This document shows, in pieces, positions 1 through 8,408 of a DNA stretch of 64,000 nt (position 1 is the stretch's first letter; the number at the start of each line of letters is the position of its first letter). The stretch is from CANGTU01 sp046336655 (lineage in GTDB: Bacteria; Bacteroidota; Bacteroidia; Flavobacteriales_D; Sanyastnellaceae). Under the pieces are notes generated by a model. That model ran no database searches. It had not been told where the DNA came from and saw nothing but the letters and a program-made list of their open reading frames with translations. Location: contig JBKDGH010000078.1 of assembly GCA_046336655.1 (NCBI GenBank), positions 37,495-101,494 of the forward strand. Reading direction: 5' to 3'. The position numbers and the translations under genes are program-made.

Positions 1-283
1 GAGCTGGAGCAGCCTTCTTGGTCGCCTTCTTAGGAGCGGCCTTCTTTGCAGCCTTCTTGGTCGCCTTTTTAGGAGCGGCCTTCTTTGCAACCTTCTTGGC
101 AGCTTTCTTAGGAGCAGCTTTCTTAGCAGCCTTCTTAGTCGCCTTCTTAGTCGCCTTCTTAGGGGCTGACTTCTTAGCGGCTTTCTTGGTCGCCTTCTTA
201 GCGGCCTTCTTCTTAGGAGCTGCTTTCTTAGCTGCCTTCTTCACAGCCTTTGGGGCTGCATTTGACTTTGACTTTGTTTTCAT
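1..283 (-). CDS. Histone H1-like Lys/Ala-rich DNA-binding protein (3' part outside window)
   Basis: Read leftward from the ATG at 283, the frame stays open to the window edge and encodes at least 94 residues made almost entirely of Lys, Ala, Pro and Thr. After a short N-terminus (MKTKSKSNAAPKAV) it is built from iterated KKAA, KKAT and AAPKK blocks. This is the composition of the disordered C-terminal tail of eukaryotic linker histone H1 and of bacterial H1-like proteins such as chlamydial Hc1/Hc2 and AlgP-type proteins. Such proteins bind DNA through charge and help compact the nucleoid, so the same role is inferred here. No globular domain is visible in the part present. The C-terminus lies beyond position 1, so length and stop are unknown. 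The repetitive DNA may vary in copy number between strains. Confidence is high for the coding frame and moderate for function. Confidence 0.85.
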   Translation of the reverse strand, partial: MKTKSKSNAAPKAVKKAAKKAAPKKKAAKKATKKAAKKSAPKKATKKATKKAAKKAAPKKAAKKVAKKAAPKKATKKAAKKAAPKKATKKAAPA

Positions 284-357
284 TTTAGTAACGGTTGATT
301 TGTTTGCTACTGTTGGTTATTACAAGGGGGCTCTTACGAGATACTTGTCATTTGGTT

Positions 358-1257
358 TTAAAAAAACAGTGCGTACACCTTCACCTTTCCGTCACTTTGC
401 ACTTCAAGAGTCGGTGCCGGAAGTTTGATGAAGCTGATTACTCTTGCAGCTTTCTTCATCCACTTTTTTGGCCACTGAATCCGATTCAAATCTGCATCAA
501 ATGAGAGGTAGTATTCACGTGCACGTCGGAAATTATTAACATCGTTTTCGTTCATTACAGCGCGTGTCATTCCAGTTGCGCCATAACCGAATGCGATGTT
601 TAACCACTTCGGGAAATCCGCGTCAGAAGCCAGAAAGCGAGAGATGTTAGCAGAGCACCAATACGTTTGCGCATTGTAATCCTTAATAAGGCGTTGTTGA
701 AAATTACGACCAAGCAGTGATGGATTAGCGGCCGCGAACTCACTGTGAGAGTAAGAGAACTTGAGTTGAACACGCTGCTCATTCCATCCGATTTGTTGTG
801 CAGCGAACAGTGAAACACCTCCTGCATTCGCCACCATATCACTCCATGAAAACCCCCATCCGGCCGAATGTCCGTCGAGTAATTCGATCACCGTCATGTA
901 TCCCATTGTGCTGAGTGTAGCTGCGTACATGGAAGATTTTGCCGGGTAATTCAGACCCAATGCAGCATCATACAGTCCATAGGCAACCTGATAACAAGTG
1001 AAGACGTGGCCCGCTTTATCCATTTGCAGCCACTCATGAGTATCATCAAATGAGCGCAGGGAGGTTCGCTCATACTGCGAGTACCAGATTTCGTTCAGGC
1101 CAATGAGTGAGCCGGTGGCAACTGTTCCAGCGGCAGCTGGCAGAATCCATTTACGGTTGGCACGAGTGCCGTCTTCCGGATGTGTGACTTGTGCACTTCC
1201 GGTGCGCATGACCAGGAGTGATATCGAGAGGAGAAGTATGCCTTTGCGATTGTTCAT
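358..1257 (-). CDS. DUF2279 family protein with signal peptide
   Basis: Encodes 299 residues from the ATG at 1257. An in-frame ATG at 1275 would add six residues (MPPGFH) ahead of the signal peptide and is less likely. The N-terminus (MNNRKGILLLSISLLVMRTGSAQ) is a signal peptide, so the product is exported to the periplasm or outer membrane. The middle contains the DUF2279 hallmark: a DKAGH segment with surrounding hydrophobic helices, then ELLDGHSAGWGFSWSDM near residues 130-150, followed by basic strands resembling a membrane-associated barrel. DUF2279 proteins are widespread in Bacteroidota (YfiM-like) and have no established activity. It is divergent from the kinase gene at 1298 and is the only gene on its strand here apart from the H1-like gene 74 bp further downstream. 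Function is unknown; family assignment is fairly secure. Confidence 0.8.
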   Translation of the reverse strand: MNNRKGILLLSISLLVMRTGSAQVTHPEDGTRANRKWILPAAAGTVATGSLIGLNEIWYSQYERTSLRSFDDTHEWLQMDKAGHVFTCYQVAYGLYDAALGLNYPAKSSMYAATLSTMGYMTVIELLDGHSAGWGFSWSDMVANAGGVSLFAAQQIGWNEQRVQLKFSYSHSEFAAANPSLLGRNFQQRLIKDYNAQTYWCSANISRFLASDADFPKWLNIAFGYGATGMTRAVMNENDVNNFRRAREYYLSFDADLNRIQWPKKWMKKAARVISFIKLPAPTLEVQSDGKVKVYALFF

Positions 1258-1297
1258 ATGAAACCCTGGAGGCAAATATTCGTATTAAAGGGAGTTT

Positions 1298-3418
1298 ATG
1301 ACAAACACGTTCACCCAATATAGTGAAGTAGTGGATGGGATTCTCTCCGGTTATAAGGAGGTGAAAGGAATCCGCTTTCTCCGAAACATGTGTCTGGTTG
1401 GCATCATTGCCACGGTTGCTCCCGGACTGGGATTTCATCTCTTATTTCCAGATGCGGTTGAACTTTTTTGGGATCGAGTGCTGCTGGTGGTGCTGTGCGG
1501 TGCAGCTTACTTTTGGGGAGGAACTGAACGAGTAGATATCCGGCGATACAGCAATTTCGTGTACGTCCTGTTTTATTTGTACGGGTTGCATACGATGATG
1601 CTGATCTCACTCAATGAATTTCATGCTGCCTATGTGATCATTTCACTGATCTCAATCCAAATGATCGCTTTGTCGTTTCGGTTTCTGAGGGATGCATACA
1701 TATATATAGGTATTCAATTTTTTGTTTTCATCTTTTTGGTGGCGTATTCCCCGAGGCTCGATTTCGAGCAGTCGTTGCTTTCGGTTTTCGTATCTGCTGT
1801 GTGCATCTCCTGCAGTGCCCTGTTTGTGCGTTTCAAAACGGATTTTGTGGAACGTCTGAAATTGAACAGGGATTTGTTGCTTGCGCTGGTCAACAAAACG
1901 GAGTCAGCCGTTTTCATCACGGATACCCAAGGCTACATTTTGGAGTGTAATGCGCGCGCTCTCGAAATGTTTCATCAGCCGAGAGAAGGGTTCATCGGTC
2001 ATGATTTCCGCATTCTCAGGGCGCACCAGCTTACCGAAGATGAGATCATTTACGGGTTGAATGAACTCGAAAAAGAGAACTTCTGGAATTCGGAAACGGA
2101 ACTCCGTCGATTTGACGGAACCGTGTTTCATGCGTTTGTTTCAATCGCGATGATTCAGCGTAAGGATCAGCGTTTTTTTGTGTACCGGGTTCGCGACATT
2201 TCGCATGAAAAGCAATTTGAACTGGAACTCTTCGCAGCCAAAGAAAAGGCAGAAGAGGCTGCAGCTGCCCGCAGTCAGTTTCTCGCCACCATGAGTCATG
2301 AGATTCGCACACCACTGAATGGGGTGATCGGTATGACGAGTTTACTTGATCAGACGGTACTTGATCACCGTCAGAAGGAATATGTGGATACTATTCAGAA
2401 GAGCGGTCAGAGTCTGATGATTCTGATCAATGATATTCTCGACTACTCGAAAATGGAAAGCGGACGACTGGCGCTCCGCGAAGAGGAAACGCATCTTCCG
2501 GACAGTGTATATGAGGTGTGCGACCTCCTCCGGCCACACGCGGAGATGAAGGGCATCCGCCTGGATGTGCAGGTCGACAGCAGAATACCGCGCTGGCTTC
2601 GGACGGATGACTCACGACTCAAACAAGTATTATTGAATCTGGTGGGAAACGCAATAAAGTTCACTCATCAGGGCAGTATCATGGTTTCGTGTAATATGCT
2701 AAGCATCTTTCATGACAGGGTGTGCATTCGGTTTGAAGTAAAAGACACGGGCATCGGAATACCAAAAGAGCGGCAATCCGCGCTCTTTCAGCCGTTTTCT
2801 CAGATCAACCACGACGGCAGCAGGAAATATGGCGGAACGGGACTCGGACTGGCGATTTCCAGACAAATTGTCGAACTGCTCGGTGGACAGATGAACCTGG
2901 AGAGTGATGCCGGAAAGGGCGCGGTGTTTTCGTTCGATCTTCAGTTTGATGTGGTGGCGATAGGCGAACGACGCGCAGAGACGCGCGGCTCAGAAGCGCA
3001 TATCCTTCGCAAGCTGGAGCAAGCCCGCGATATGAACATCCTGATTGCGGAGGACAATCTGATCAATCAGAATGTGCTGCTTTACATGCTCGAAACACTC
3101 GGTTTGAAGGCGGATGTTGTTTCAAACGGAAAGGAGGCTATCAGGCAACTCTCTCAGAAACGCTATGGAATGCTTTTCCTGGATGTTCAGATGCCCGAAA
3201 TGGATGGCCTGCTTACGGCTGCGTGGATCCGGGCGCACAGCAAGTATCAGCCATACATAATATGTATGACCGCAAACTCATCCGAAGAGGATCGCAGCAA
3301 GAGCACAGAGGCCGGTATGGATGATTTTATTCCCAAGCCATTTGACCTTAACCTCATCCGCGAAGCGCTGTTGCACGCGCTTTCATCCCACACAGATAAA
3401 AGCGAAAAGGCGGCCTGA
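1298..3418 (+). CDS. Membrane hybrid sensor histidine kinase (PAS-HisKA-HATPase-REC)
   Basis: 706 residues. About six hydrophobic segments span residues 30-175 and form a membrane sensor of the MASE type with little periplasmic sequence. A PAS domain follows (about 195-305), then a short coiled linker, the HisKA dimerisation domain with phospho-accepting His334 in SHEIRTPLNGVIG, and an HATPase_c domain with N-box Asn451, DTGIGIP at 483-489 and GGTGLGLA at 512-519. A C-terminal receiver carries the acidic pair ED (585-586), phospho-acceptor Asp629, Thr658 and Lys680, all intact. The protein should autophosphorylate and pass phosphate to its own receiver; no Hpt domain or DNA-binding output is present. 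Signal and partner are unknown. It lies 59 bp upstream of a second hybrid kinase on the same strand, which has its own promoter-like box. Confidence 0.93.
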   Translation: MTNTFTQYSEVVDGILSGYKEVKGIRFLRNMCLVGIIATVAPGLGFHLLFPDAVELFWDRVLLVVLCGAAYFWGGTERVDIRRYSNFVYVLFYLYGLHTMMLISLNEFHAAYVIISLISIQMIALSFRFLRDAYIYIGIQFFVFIFLVAYSPRLDFEQSLLSVFVSAVCISCSALFVRFKTDFVERLKLNRDLLLALVNKTESAVFITDTQGYILECNARALEMFHQPREGFIGHDFRILRAHQLTEDEIIYGLNELEKENFWNSETELRRFDGTVFHAFVSIAMIQRKDQRFFVYRVRDISHEKQFELELFAAKEKAEEAAAARSQFLATMSHEIRTPLNGVIGMTSLLDQTVLDHRQKEYVDTIQKSGQSLMILINDILDYSKMESGRLALREEETHLPDSVYEVCDLLRPHAEMKGIRLDVQVDSRIPRWLRTDDSRLKQVLLNLVGNAIKFTHQGSIMVSCNMLSIFHDRVCIRFEVKDTGIGIPKERQSALFQPFSQINHDGSRKYGGTGLGLAISRQIVELLGGQMNLESDAGKGAVFSFDLQFDVVAIGERRAETRGSEAHILRKLEQARDMNILIAEDNLINQNVLLYMLETLGLKADVVSNGKEAIRQLSQKRYGMLFLDVQMPEMDGLLTAAWIRAHSKYQPYIICMTANSSEEDRSKSTEAGMDDFIPKPFDLNLIREALLHALSSHTDKSEKAA

Positions 3419-3452
3419 GTCAACAGGCGCAACCATTTGGCTTTAACTCCCT

Positions 3453-3460
3453 TACTTTTG
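3453..3460 (+). promoter_or_regulatory. Bacteroidota -7 promoter box upstream of second hybrid kinase
   Basis: TACTTTTG matches the TAnnTTTG consensus of the Bacteroidota primary sigma factor exactly and ends 17 bp before the ATG at 3478. A TTTG at 3436 is too close (13 bp) to be a standard -33 element, so only the -7 half is convincing. It implies the second kinase can be transcribed separately from the first. Confidence 0.5.
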
Positions 3461-3477
3461 TATTTAAGGAGAAAGGG

Positions 3478-5670
3478 ATGTTCGATTCTTCGGTGTTTAA
3501 AAAACGTTTATGGATTTCACTCGGGTTGGTTGCTATGCTCGCTTTTGCGGGAGTGGCCCTCATGCTTTGGTCCAATGAACGGGGAGGTGAGTACGCATCC
3601 CGCGCATCCGTAGCTATCCGACAGCGCGCACTGGCGTCTGAGATTCATTCTTACTTACACACGGTATCCGGAACTGCAAGTCCGGATGACTCCCTGCTGA
3701 ATGCCATAAGCGAGCATCTTGTGAAGTGGGGTAAGGCACAGCGGGATCTCATGAACGGTACTGAAATGTATGGTCAGCAGGCTGAAAACAGCAGAGAAGT
3801 GCAGGCATTGTTGTTTGAAGCGGGTGAGTCTTTCGGTGTGATCCGTGACCGTCTGCAGGAGTGGCTGGAGCTGAAACGCGTTCCTGAAGAAAGCACGGCC
3901 ATGCTGAGTGGGACATTCAATAAATACTCTGCTGATATGGACCGCGTGGCGGCCCGCTGGATGGAGGAGGATCAGATCGCAAAGAAAAAGTTGCACACTT
4001 ACGCGCTTGCCATCGGGGGAGTGTCACTCCTGATGTTCCTGCTTATACTCCGTTTTGTGGTGCGGCCGGGAGTGAGAAAACTTGAAGAAGCGGCTGATGA
4101 AATTAAACGGGTGGAAAGCGATCTCCAACAGGCTAATCTGGTTAAAACCGAATTTATGGCCAATATGAGCCATGAGATCCGGACACCGATTAACGGCGTG
4201 ATTGGAATGACTGAAGTGCTTGCATCTACCGGACTGAGCGCTGAACAGCGGGAGTATGTGAGAAGCATTCAGAGCAGCGCCACAAACCTGCTTGATCTCG
4301 TCAATGATATTCTGGATTATTCCATGATCGAAAGCGGTAAGCTGGAGATTCATAAGGCGCGTTTCATCCTTTCGGACTGCATGGATCAGGTGACTGATAT
4401 CATGAAGCCGATGGCCAATCAGAAGAAACTGGAGTTGATCACGGACATTGACCCGGAACTGCCGATCGAGTTGTTGCAGGATGAGCGAAGAATTCGGCAG
4501 GTGCTGATCAATCTGGTGAATAACGCAGTGAAGTTCACCGAGCACGGCGAAGTGCTGTTGCGCGCTGAATTGCTCAGTTCTGAAGGCGGATTTATTCATG
4601 TGCGGTTTGCAATCAGTGATACGGGAATCGGAATCAGTCCGGAACAAATACCTCTGTTGTTCCGGTCCTTTTCACAGGCTGATGGGTCTGTCAGCCGCAA
4701 GTACGGCGGATCAGGACTTGGGCTCGCGATCTGCAAAAGCCTCGTTAGCGAGATGGGTGGGAAGATCTGGGTCGAAAGCAAGCCGGGTAAAGGGTCTACA
4801 TTTTTCTTTACGATCGTTGCAGAAACTTCCGGTGAAACACAGAGTGCGCGAATCAAGTCGCTGAACGGAATGAAGGCGCTGGTTGTGGATGACAATAAGA
4901 CCAACCTGAAAATTCTCGTGCGCCAGTTGTCCAACTGGGGAATTCAGGCAACCCCGTTCAACAGTCCTGACCTGGTGACGGAGATTATTCCCGACCTCCG
5001 CAAATTTGACTTTTGCATTCTGGATATGCAGATGCCGGAGATTGACGGCGCAGCTCTCGCAGCGAAAATCCGCAAGCATCATCCGATTAATGAACTGCCC
5101 ATACTGGTACTTTCCTCTGTAGGCCAGCATCTCTTAGATGCGAAAGGGGATTTATACAATGCGTACCTCACGAAGCCGGTCAGACAAAGCCGATTGCTCG
5201 ATGCGATTGCCGAAGTAATGAAGCACCATTCGCAAGTCCGCACTGAACGCGAAGGTGGGCATTTTGAAGGGCACTTCGGTCACTCCAAATTTAAAGTGCT
5301 CATTGCGCATGACAATGAACTGACGCGTGCGGTTACTGAGAAAACGCTTCAGATAATGGGCTATGAGTTTGAAGTCGCCCATTCCGGTGAAGAGATGCTC
5401 GAGCAAACCAGAAAGGAGGACTACGATCTGATCATCATGGATATTCATGTGCCCGGCATAGGAGGTATTGAAGCGATGCGGAGAATGCGGAGGTTCAAGC
5501 AGGGAGATGAACTTCCAGTGGTGATTGGTATCGTAGAGAACGAGCAGATTGACCGGCCCACCTGCATCAAGGCAGGCATGAGTGATGTAGTGAGCAGACC
5601 CCTGAATGCGGAAGATCTCCAGCGCAAAATCCATTACTGGCTCGAAGAATCTGCGGCTGATCCGGCCTGA
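3478..5670 (+). CDS. Hybrid sensor histidine kinase with two receiver domains, the second degenerate
   Basis: 730 residues. Transmembrane helices at about 11-31 and 175-195 enclose a helical periplasmic sensor of about 140 residues that I do not recognise. A coiled segment leads to HisKA with His232 (SHEIRTPINGVIG) and HATPase_c with N-box Asn349, DTGIGI at 381-386 and GGSGLGLA at 410-417. Two receivers follow. REC1 has DD at 471-472, Asp516, Ser546 and Lys566 and looks functional. REC2 keeps Asp655, but the first acidic residue is His611 (HD in place of DD or ED), the switch Thr/Ser position is hydrophobic (around 684-686), and the conserved Lys is Arg707. REC2 is therefore probably a regulatory pseudo-receiver or poorly phosphorylated. 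Its 3' end overlaps the convergent mltG gene by 37 bp. Confidence 0.93.
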   Translation: MFDSSVFKKRLWISLGLVAMLAFAGVALMLWSNERGGEYASRASVAIRQRALASEIHSYLHTVSGTASPDDSLLNAISEHLVKWGKAQRDLMNGTEMYGQQAENSREVQALLFEAGESFGVIRDRLQEWLELKRVPEESTAMLSGTFNKYSADMDRVAARWMEEDQIAKKKLHTYALAIGGVSLLMFLLILRFVVRPGVRKLEEAADEIKRVESDLQQANLVKTEFMANMSHEIRTPINGVIGMTEVLASTGLSAEQREYVRSIQSSATNLLDLVNDILDYSMIESGKLEIHKARFILSDCMDQVTDIMKPMANQKKLELITDIDPELPIELLQDERRIRQVLINLVNNAVKFTEHGEVLLRAELLSSEGGFIHVRFAISDTGIGISPEQIPLLFRSFSQADGSVSRKYGGSGLGLAICKSLVSEMGGKIWVESKPGKGSTFFFTIVAETSGETQSARIKSLNGMKALVVDDNKTNLKILVRQLSNWGIQATPFNSPDLVTEIIPDLRKFDFCILDMQMPEIDGAALAAKIRKHHPINELPILVLSSVGQHLLDAKGDLYNAYLTKPVRQSRLLDAIAEVMKHHSQVRTEREGGHFEGHFGHSKFKVLIAHDNELTRAVTEKTLQIMGYEFEVAHSGEEMLEQTRKEDYDLIIMDIHVPGIGGIEAMRRMRRFKQGDELPVVIGIVENEQIDRPTCIKAGMSDVVSRPLNAEDLQRKIHYWLEESAADPA

Positions 5671-6683
5671 TAATCGCGCAGCCACTTTCTGTAGGCTGAG
5701 GCATTTTCGAGATGCTCCTTGTATGTGGCAGCAAATGCATGTTCGCCAATTCCTCCGGGTTTTGCACACATGTAGATGTAGGCATGCGATTCCGCATGAA
5801 GCACAGCGCTGATGTACACAGAATCCGTAATGAAGATCGGGCCGGGAGGCAGTCCGGGATGGTTATACGTATTGTACGGTGAGTCCACGTCAAGATCGCT
5901 GAAAAGCACTTGTCCGAGCTGATCCATTCCGAGCGCGAATACCACCGTAGGATCGGCCTGCAGGGGCATGCCGGTGCGGAGGCGATTGAGGTAAAGTCCG
6001 GCGATGCGCGGAGCTTCTTCGGGTTTCATTGCTTCACCTTTGACGATCGAGGCAAGCGTGGTGATTTCAGCAGGTGACATGCCCATCTGCGCCGCAAGGG
6101 CTGTGCGCTCTGCATTCCAGAAATGATGGTAGGTCCGCTCAAATTGCCGGAATACCTGTGAAGGAGTGTCTGTCCAGCGCAGCGTGTACTCGCCTGCGAG
6201 AAAAAAGGCGGGCCATGACGCCGGGGTAAAACCGCACGAATCGATTCGCGACGGATCGAGCAAATAGCCGGCAAACGCAGAAGAATCCAATTCGAGGTAT
6301 TGAGCAAGACGACCCGCGATACGGCTCACATTGCGAAGGTCAGTGACAGGTATGGCCAGCGCTTCCTGTTCACCATTCTGAAGCATCCGGATAAGTGCGG
6401 TGTTGCTCATTCCATTGGGAATCCGGTAACGTCCTGGCTTAAACATATCCTGATTATTGCCGGATATGCTCCATCGCAGAGTTCTGGAGTGTTTAATGAT
6501 TCCTTCGTTGCTTAGCTTCCGGATTACCCCTTCGCCGTCGAGGTCACGGGTGATGTAAAAACGCCTGGACTCATCCTGAAAGGCCGTGTTGGACGCGTGG
6601 AACAGATACCAGTAGCAGCCGCCGGCGAGTGCCAGAGCGAGCAGGGCAAGAACGGAAAGGAATCGCCGGAATGTACTGTTCAT
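5634..6683 (-). CDS. mltG: Endolytic murein transglycosylase MltG
   Basis: 349 residues with one N-terminal membrane anchor (about 8-28), then the YceG/MltG fold. MltG cleaves nascent glycan strands in the periplasm and is thought to terminate peptidoglycan polymerisation. The family core is visible as LASIVKGEA at 210-218, where Glu217 aligns with the conserved catalytic glutamate (E218 in E. coli), followed by RIAGLYLNRL and LQADPTV at 241-247, and later NTYNHPGLPPGPI. The residue two before the glutamate is Lys, where many homologues have Glu or Gln; this is a local oddity. The gene starts inside the stop of the upstream acetyltransferase gene (shared tcat, 4-bp overlap), so the two are probably translationally coupled. 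It converges on the hybrid kinase with a 37-bp overlap. Confidence 0.93.
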   Translation of the reverse strand: MNSTFRRFLSVLALLALALAGGCYWYLFHASNTAFQDESRRFYITRDLDGEGVIRKLSNEGIIKHSRTLRWSISGNNQDMFKPGRYRIPNGMSNTALIRMLQNGEQEALAIPVTDLRNVSRIAGRLAQYLELDSSAFAGYLLDPSRIDSCGFTPASWPAFFLAGEYTLRWTDTPSQVFRQFERTYHHFWNAERTALAAQMGMSPAEITTLASIVKGEAMKPEEAPRIAGLYLNRLRTGMPLQADPTVVFALGMDQLGQVLFSDLDVDSPYNTYNHPGLPPGPIFITDSVYISAVLHAESHAYIYMCAKPGGIGEHAFAATYKEHLENASAYRKWLRDYQAGSAADSSSQ

Positions 6684-7183
6684 GCAGTTGTCAATGCTAT
6701 GTAATAGCGATAGACTTCACGTTGTCTGAACCATTCGGTTCCCGTTTTGCGAAATCCATGCTTTTCAAACAGCCCGATGCTCGGGGTATTATCCGGATCA
6801 ATGAGGCATTCCACACCGTCCATCCGAAGTTCATTGCGGATCAGTTCCATCATAAGAGTTAGCGATTCAGAGCCATAGCCGGCTCCCCGGAGTGATTTTT
6901 CACCGATTAGAATGCCAATGCCCACTGTGCGCGGAATTCTTGCAGAAGCAAACAGATCAATCGCTCCGATGGACGATTGCGATTGTTTCTCGAAGATCAT
7001 CCAGCGCTGCTGTCCATCGTGCTGAAGGTTTTTGCTGTGCAGTATGAATTGCTCAATATCTCTGCGGGTAAATGGACCGGGATACGCTGTAAGAGGCCAG
7101 AACTCCGGATCATTTTCCCATCGAAGGATAGCATCCACATCGGAGGCCTGAACCGGACGAATAATCACTCGGGGATTCACCAT
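6680..7183 (-). CDS. GNAT family N-acetyltransferase (RimJ/RimL type)
   Basis: 167 residues with the fold order of RimJ/RimL-like acetyltransferases: a first strand (VIIRPVQASDVDAIL), a central strand (SSIGAIDLFA), then the acetyl-CoA pyrophosphate loop RGAGYGSESL at about 109-118 and the C-terminal DPDNTPSIGLFEKHGFRKTG segment, which is typical of the subfamily. It should transfer an acetyl group from acetyl-CoA to an amine. RimJ/RimL members act on protein N-termini or small molecules, and the substrate cannot be read from sequence. It is the middle gene of a leftward trio, 9 bp after the CoA-binding protein gene and overlapping mltG by 4 bp. Confidence 0.88.
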   Translation of the reverse strand: MVNPRVIIRPVQASDVDAILRWENDPEFWPLTAYPGPFTRRDIEQFILHSKNLQHDGQQRWMIFEKQSQSSIGAIDLFASARIPRTVGIGILIGEKSLRGAGYGSESLTLMMELIRNELRMDGVECLIDPDNTPSIGLFEKHGFRKTGTEWFRQREVYRYYIALTTA

Positions 7184-7192
7184 GTGCGGTTT

Positions 7193-7567
7193 TCAGTAGC
7201 TGGATGTGCTCAGCAGCACGAGCGTGCACGCGCGTTCTGTTTGGATCCCTGCAGCCTGCAGGTGCATTTCCACGGGAGTGTTCTCAGTGCCTGGGTTGAA
7301 AATCACCCTTTTAGGATGAAGGGAGAGGATATAGTCCAACCATGCCTCCTGATGTGCAGGTCCGACGTAGAGTGTGACCGTATCCACCAGCTCCGGCACC
7401 GGCCTGTCGGTATGAATACGCACACCGGCAATGGTTCCGGGGCGCAGTCCAACAGCGAATACGGGATGACCTTCCTGGTGAAGCCGGTGGACTGCAATAT
7501 GGCTGTACCGCTCGGGGTTTGGTGAAGCTCCGATTACGACCGTTGGTTTATGCTGGCTTTCAGACAT
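7193..7567 (-). CDS. CoA-binding domain protein (YccU-like)
   Basis: 124 residues forming a single Rossmann-type CoA_binding domain. The diagnostic N-terminal loop VVIGASPNPERYS is present at about 10-22, followed by GHPVFAVGLRPG and a central LYVGPAHQ segment, as in YccU and the N-terminal domain of succinyl-CoA ligase-like proteins. These stand-alone domains bind CoA or a nucleotide and have no established reaction. It is the first gene of the leftward set with the GNAT acetyltransferase (9 bp downstream) and mltG; pairing with an acetyl-CoA-using enzyme is suggestive but not diagnostic. The intergenic region to the divergent exopolysaccharide gene is only about 54 bp and must hold both promoters. 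Confidence 0.85.
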   Translation of the reverse strand: MSESQHKPTVVIGASPNPERYSHIAVHRLHQEGHPVFAVGLRPGTIAGVRIHTDRPVPELVDTVTLYVGPAHQEAWLDYILSLHPKRVIFNPGTENTPVEMHLQAAGIQTERACTLVLLSTSSY

Positions 7568-7604
7568 CTCTGCAAATATCAGTCTCCAGAGGCATTCTAA
7601 TGCG

Positions 7605-7612
7605 TACTTTTG
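7605..7612 (+). promoter_or_regulatory. Bacteroidota -7 promoter box for the polysaccharide operon
   Basis: TACTTTTG is an exact TAnnTTTG match. Transcription would begin several bases downstream, which rules out the TTG at 7610 as the start of the export gene and favours the ATG at 7622 or 7637. Confidence 0.6.
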
Positions 7613-7621
7613 GACATCTTG

Positions 7622-8395
7622 ATGGAATTGAATCCTATGCTCAGAACAATTGGGGTAATTACCGTTCTTTCATTTTTTCTTGGGTCCTGCACGATCAACA
7701 AGAACCTCATGTTCAAAACCGATCGGGAATTTGTCTACGGACAGCTGAATTTCGATTCAACAAGCGCGGAATACCGCCTCGCACCGAATGACATTATCAC
7801 CATAGCGGTATTTACCAATGGCGGAAATCTTCTGCTGGAGAATACCACAACCTCTGCCGAACGCTCCCGGGCAGTGGCCGTAACGGATTTTTTTTATCAG
7901 ATTGATGTGCGTGGCAATGTGGAACTGCCTGTGGTCGGAACGCAATATCTGGAAGGCATGACCATACTGGAAGCCCAGTCTTATCTCACGGAAAAGTATT
8001 TGGCGCGATACAACAATCCGTATATCATCGTTCGGGTAATCAACCGTCGCATTATGGTTTTTTCGGGTTCAGGAGGGGAGGGAACTGTAGTGCCGCTCAT
8101 AAACACAAACGTCAGTGTGATTGAAGCTTTGGCTCTTGCCGGCGGGCTCGATGAACGGGGAAATGCGTCTAAGGTGAAGCTCATCCGGCGTGTTGACTCA
8201 AAGCAGGAAGTATATCTTATCGATCTTTCTACAATCGAAGGAATTAAATATGCAAATATGCCTGTGCAGGCTGGTGATATTCTTTACGTTGAACCTACTC
8301 CGGACATTGCTTCCGGATTGTTTGGAGATTTGCAACCAGTGTTCCAGATTATCTCGAGTGTGCTTCTCATATACCTCGTAGTCACCCGAAACTAA
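7622..8395 (+). CDS. Polysaccharide export outer-membrane lipoprotein (Wza-like)
   Basis: 257 residues from the ATG at 7622; the ATG at 7637 gives a cleaner lipoprotein signal (MLRTIGVITVLSFFLGSC) and is the main alternative. The lipobox cysteine is followed by a Poly_export domain (YRLAPNDIITIAVF onward, about residues 50-140) and one SLBB-type domain (about 145-235, with VSVIEALALAGGL). The C-terminus is hydrophobic (about 240-255), as expected for a segment crossing the outer membrane. Wza-like proteins form the outer-membrane channel for capsule or exopolysaccharide. The first gene of a rightward run with rfbC, a WecA-like transferase and a lytic transglycosylase, which supports that role. 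A co-polymerase/tyrosine kinase (Wzc), normally beside it, is not in this window. Confidence 0.88.
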   Translation: MELNPMLRTIGVITVLSFFLGSCTINKNLMFKTDREFVYGQLNFDSTSAEYRLAPNDIITIAVFTNGGNLLLENTTTSAERSRAVAVTDFFYQIDVRGNVELPVVGTQYLEGMTILEAQSYLTEKYLARYNNPYIIVRVINRRIMVFSGSGGEGTVVPLINTNVSVIEALALAGGLDERGNASKVKLIRRVDSKQEVYLIDLSTIEGIKYANMPVQAGDILYVEPTPDIASGLFGDLQPVFQIISSVLLIYLVVTRN

Positions 8396-8408
8396 GCCCT
8401 TCGACAGA

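Noticed and set aside
18..428. Rightward frame of 136 codons with repeated FLGAAFFAAFL-like hydrophobic units
   Set aside because: It is the antisense reading of the Lys/Ala codons of the H1-like gene at 1-283; the hydrophobic repeats are a by-product and continue into unrelated sequence.
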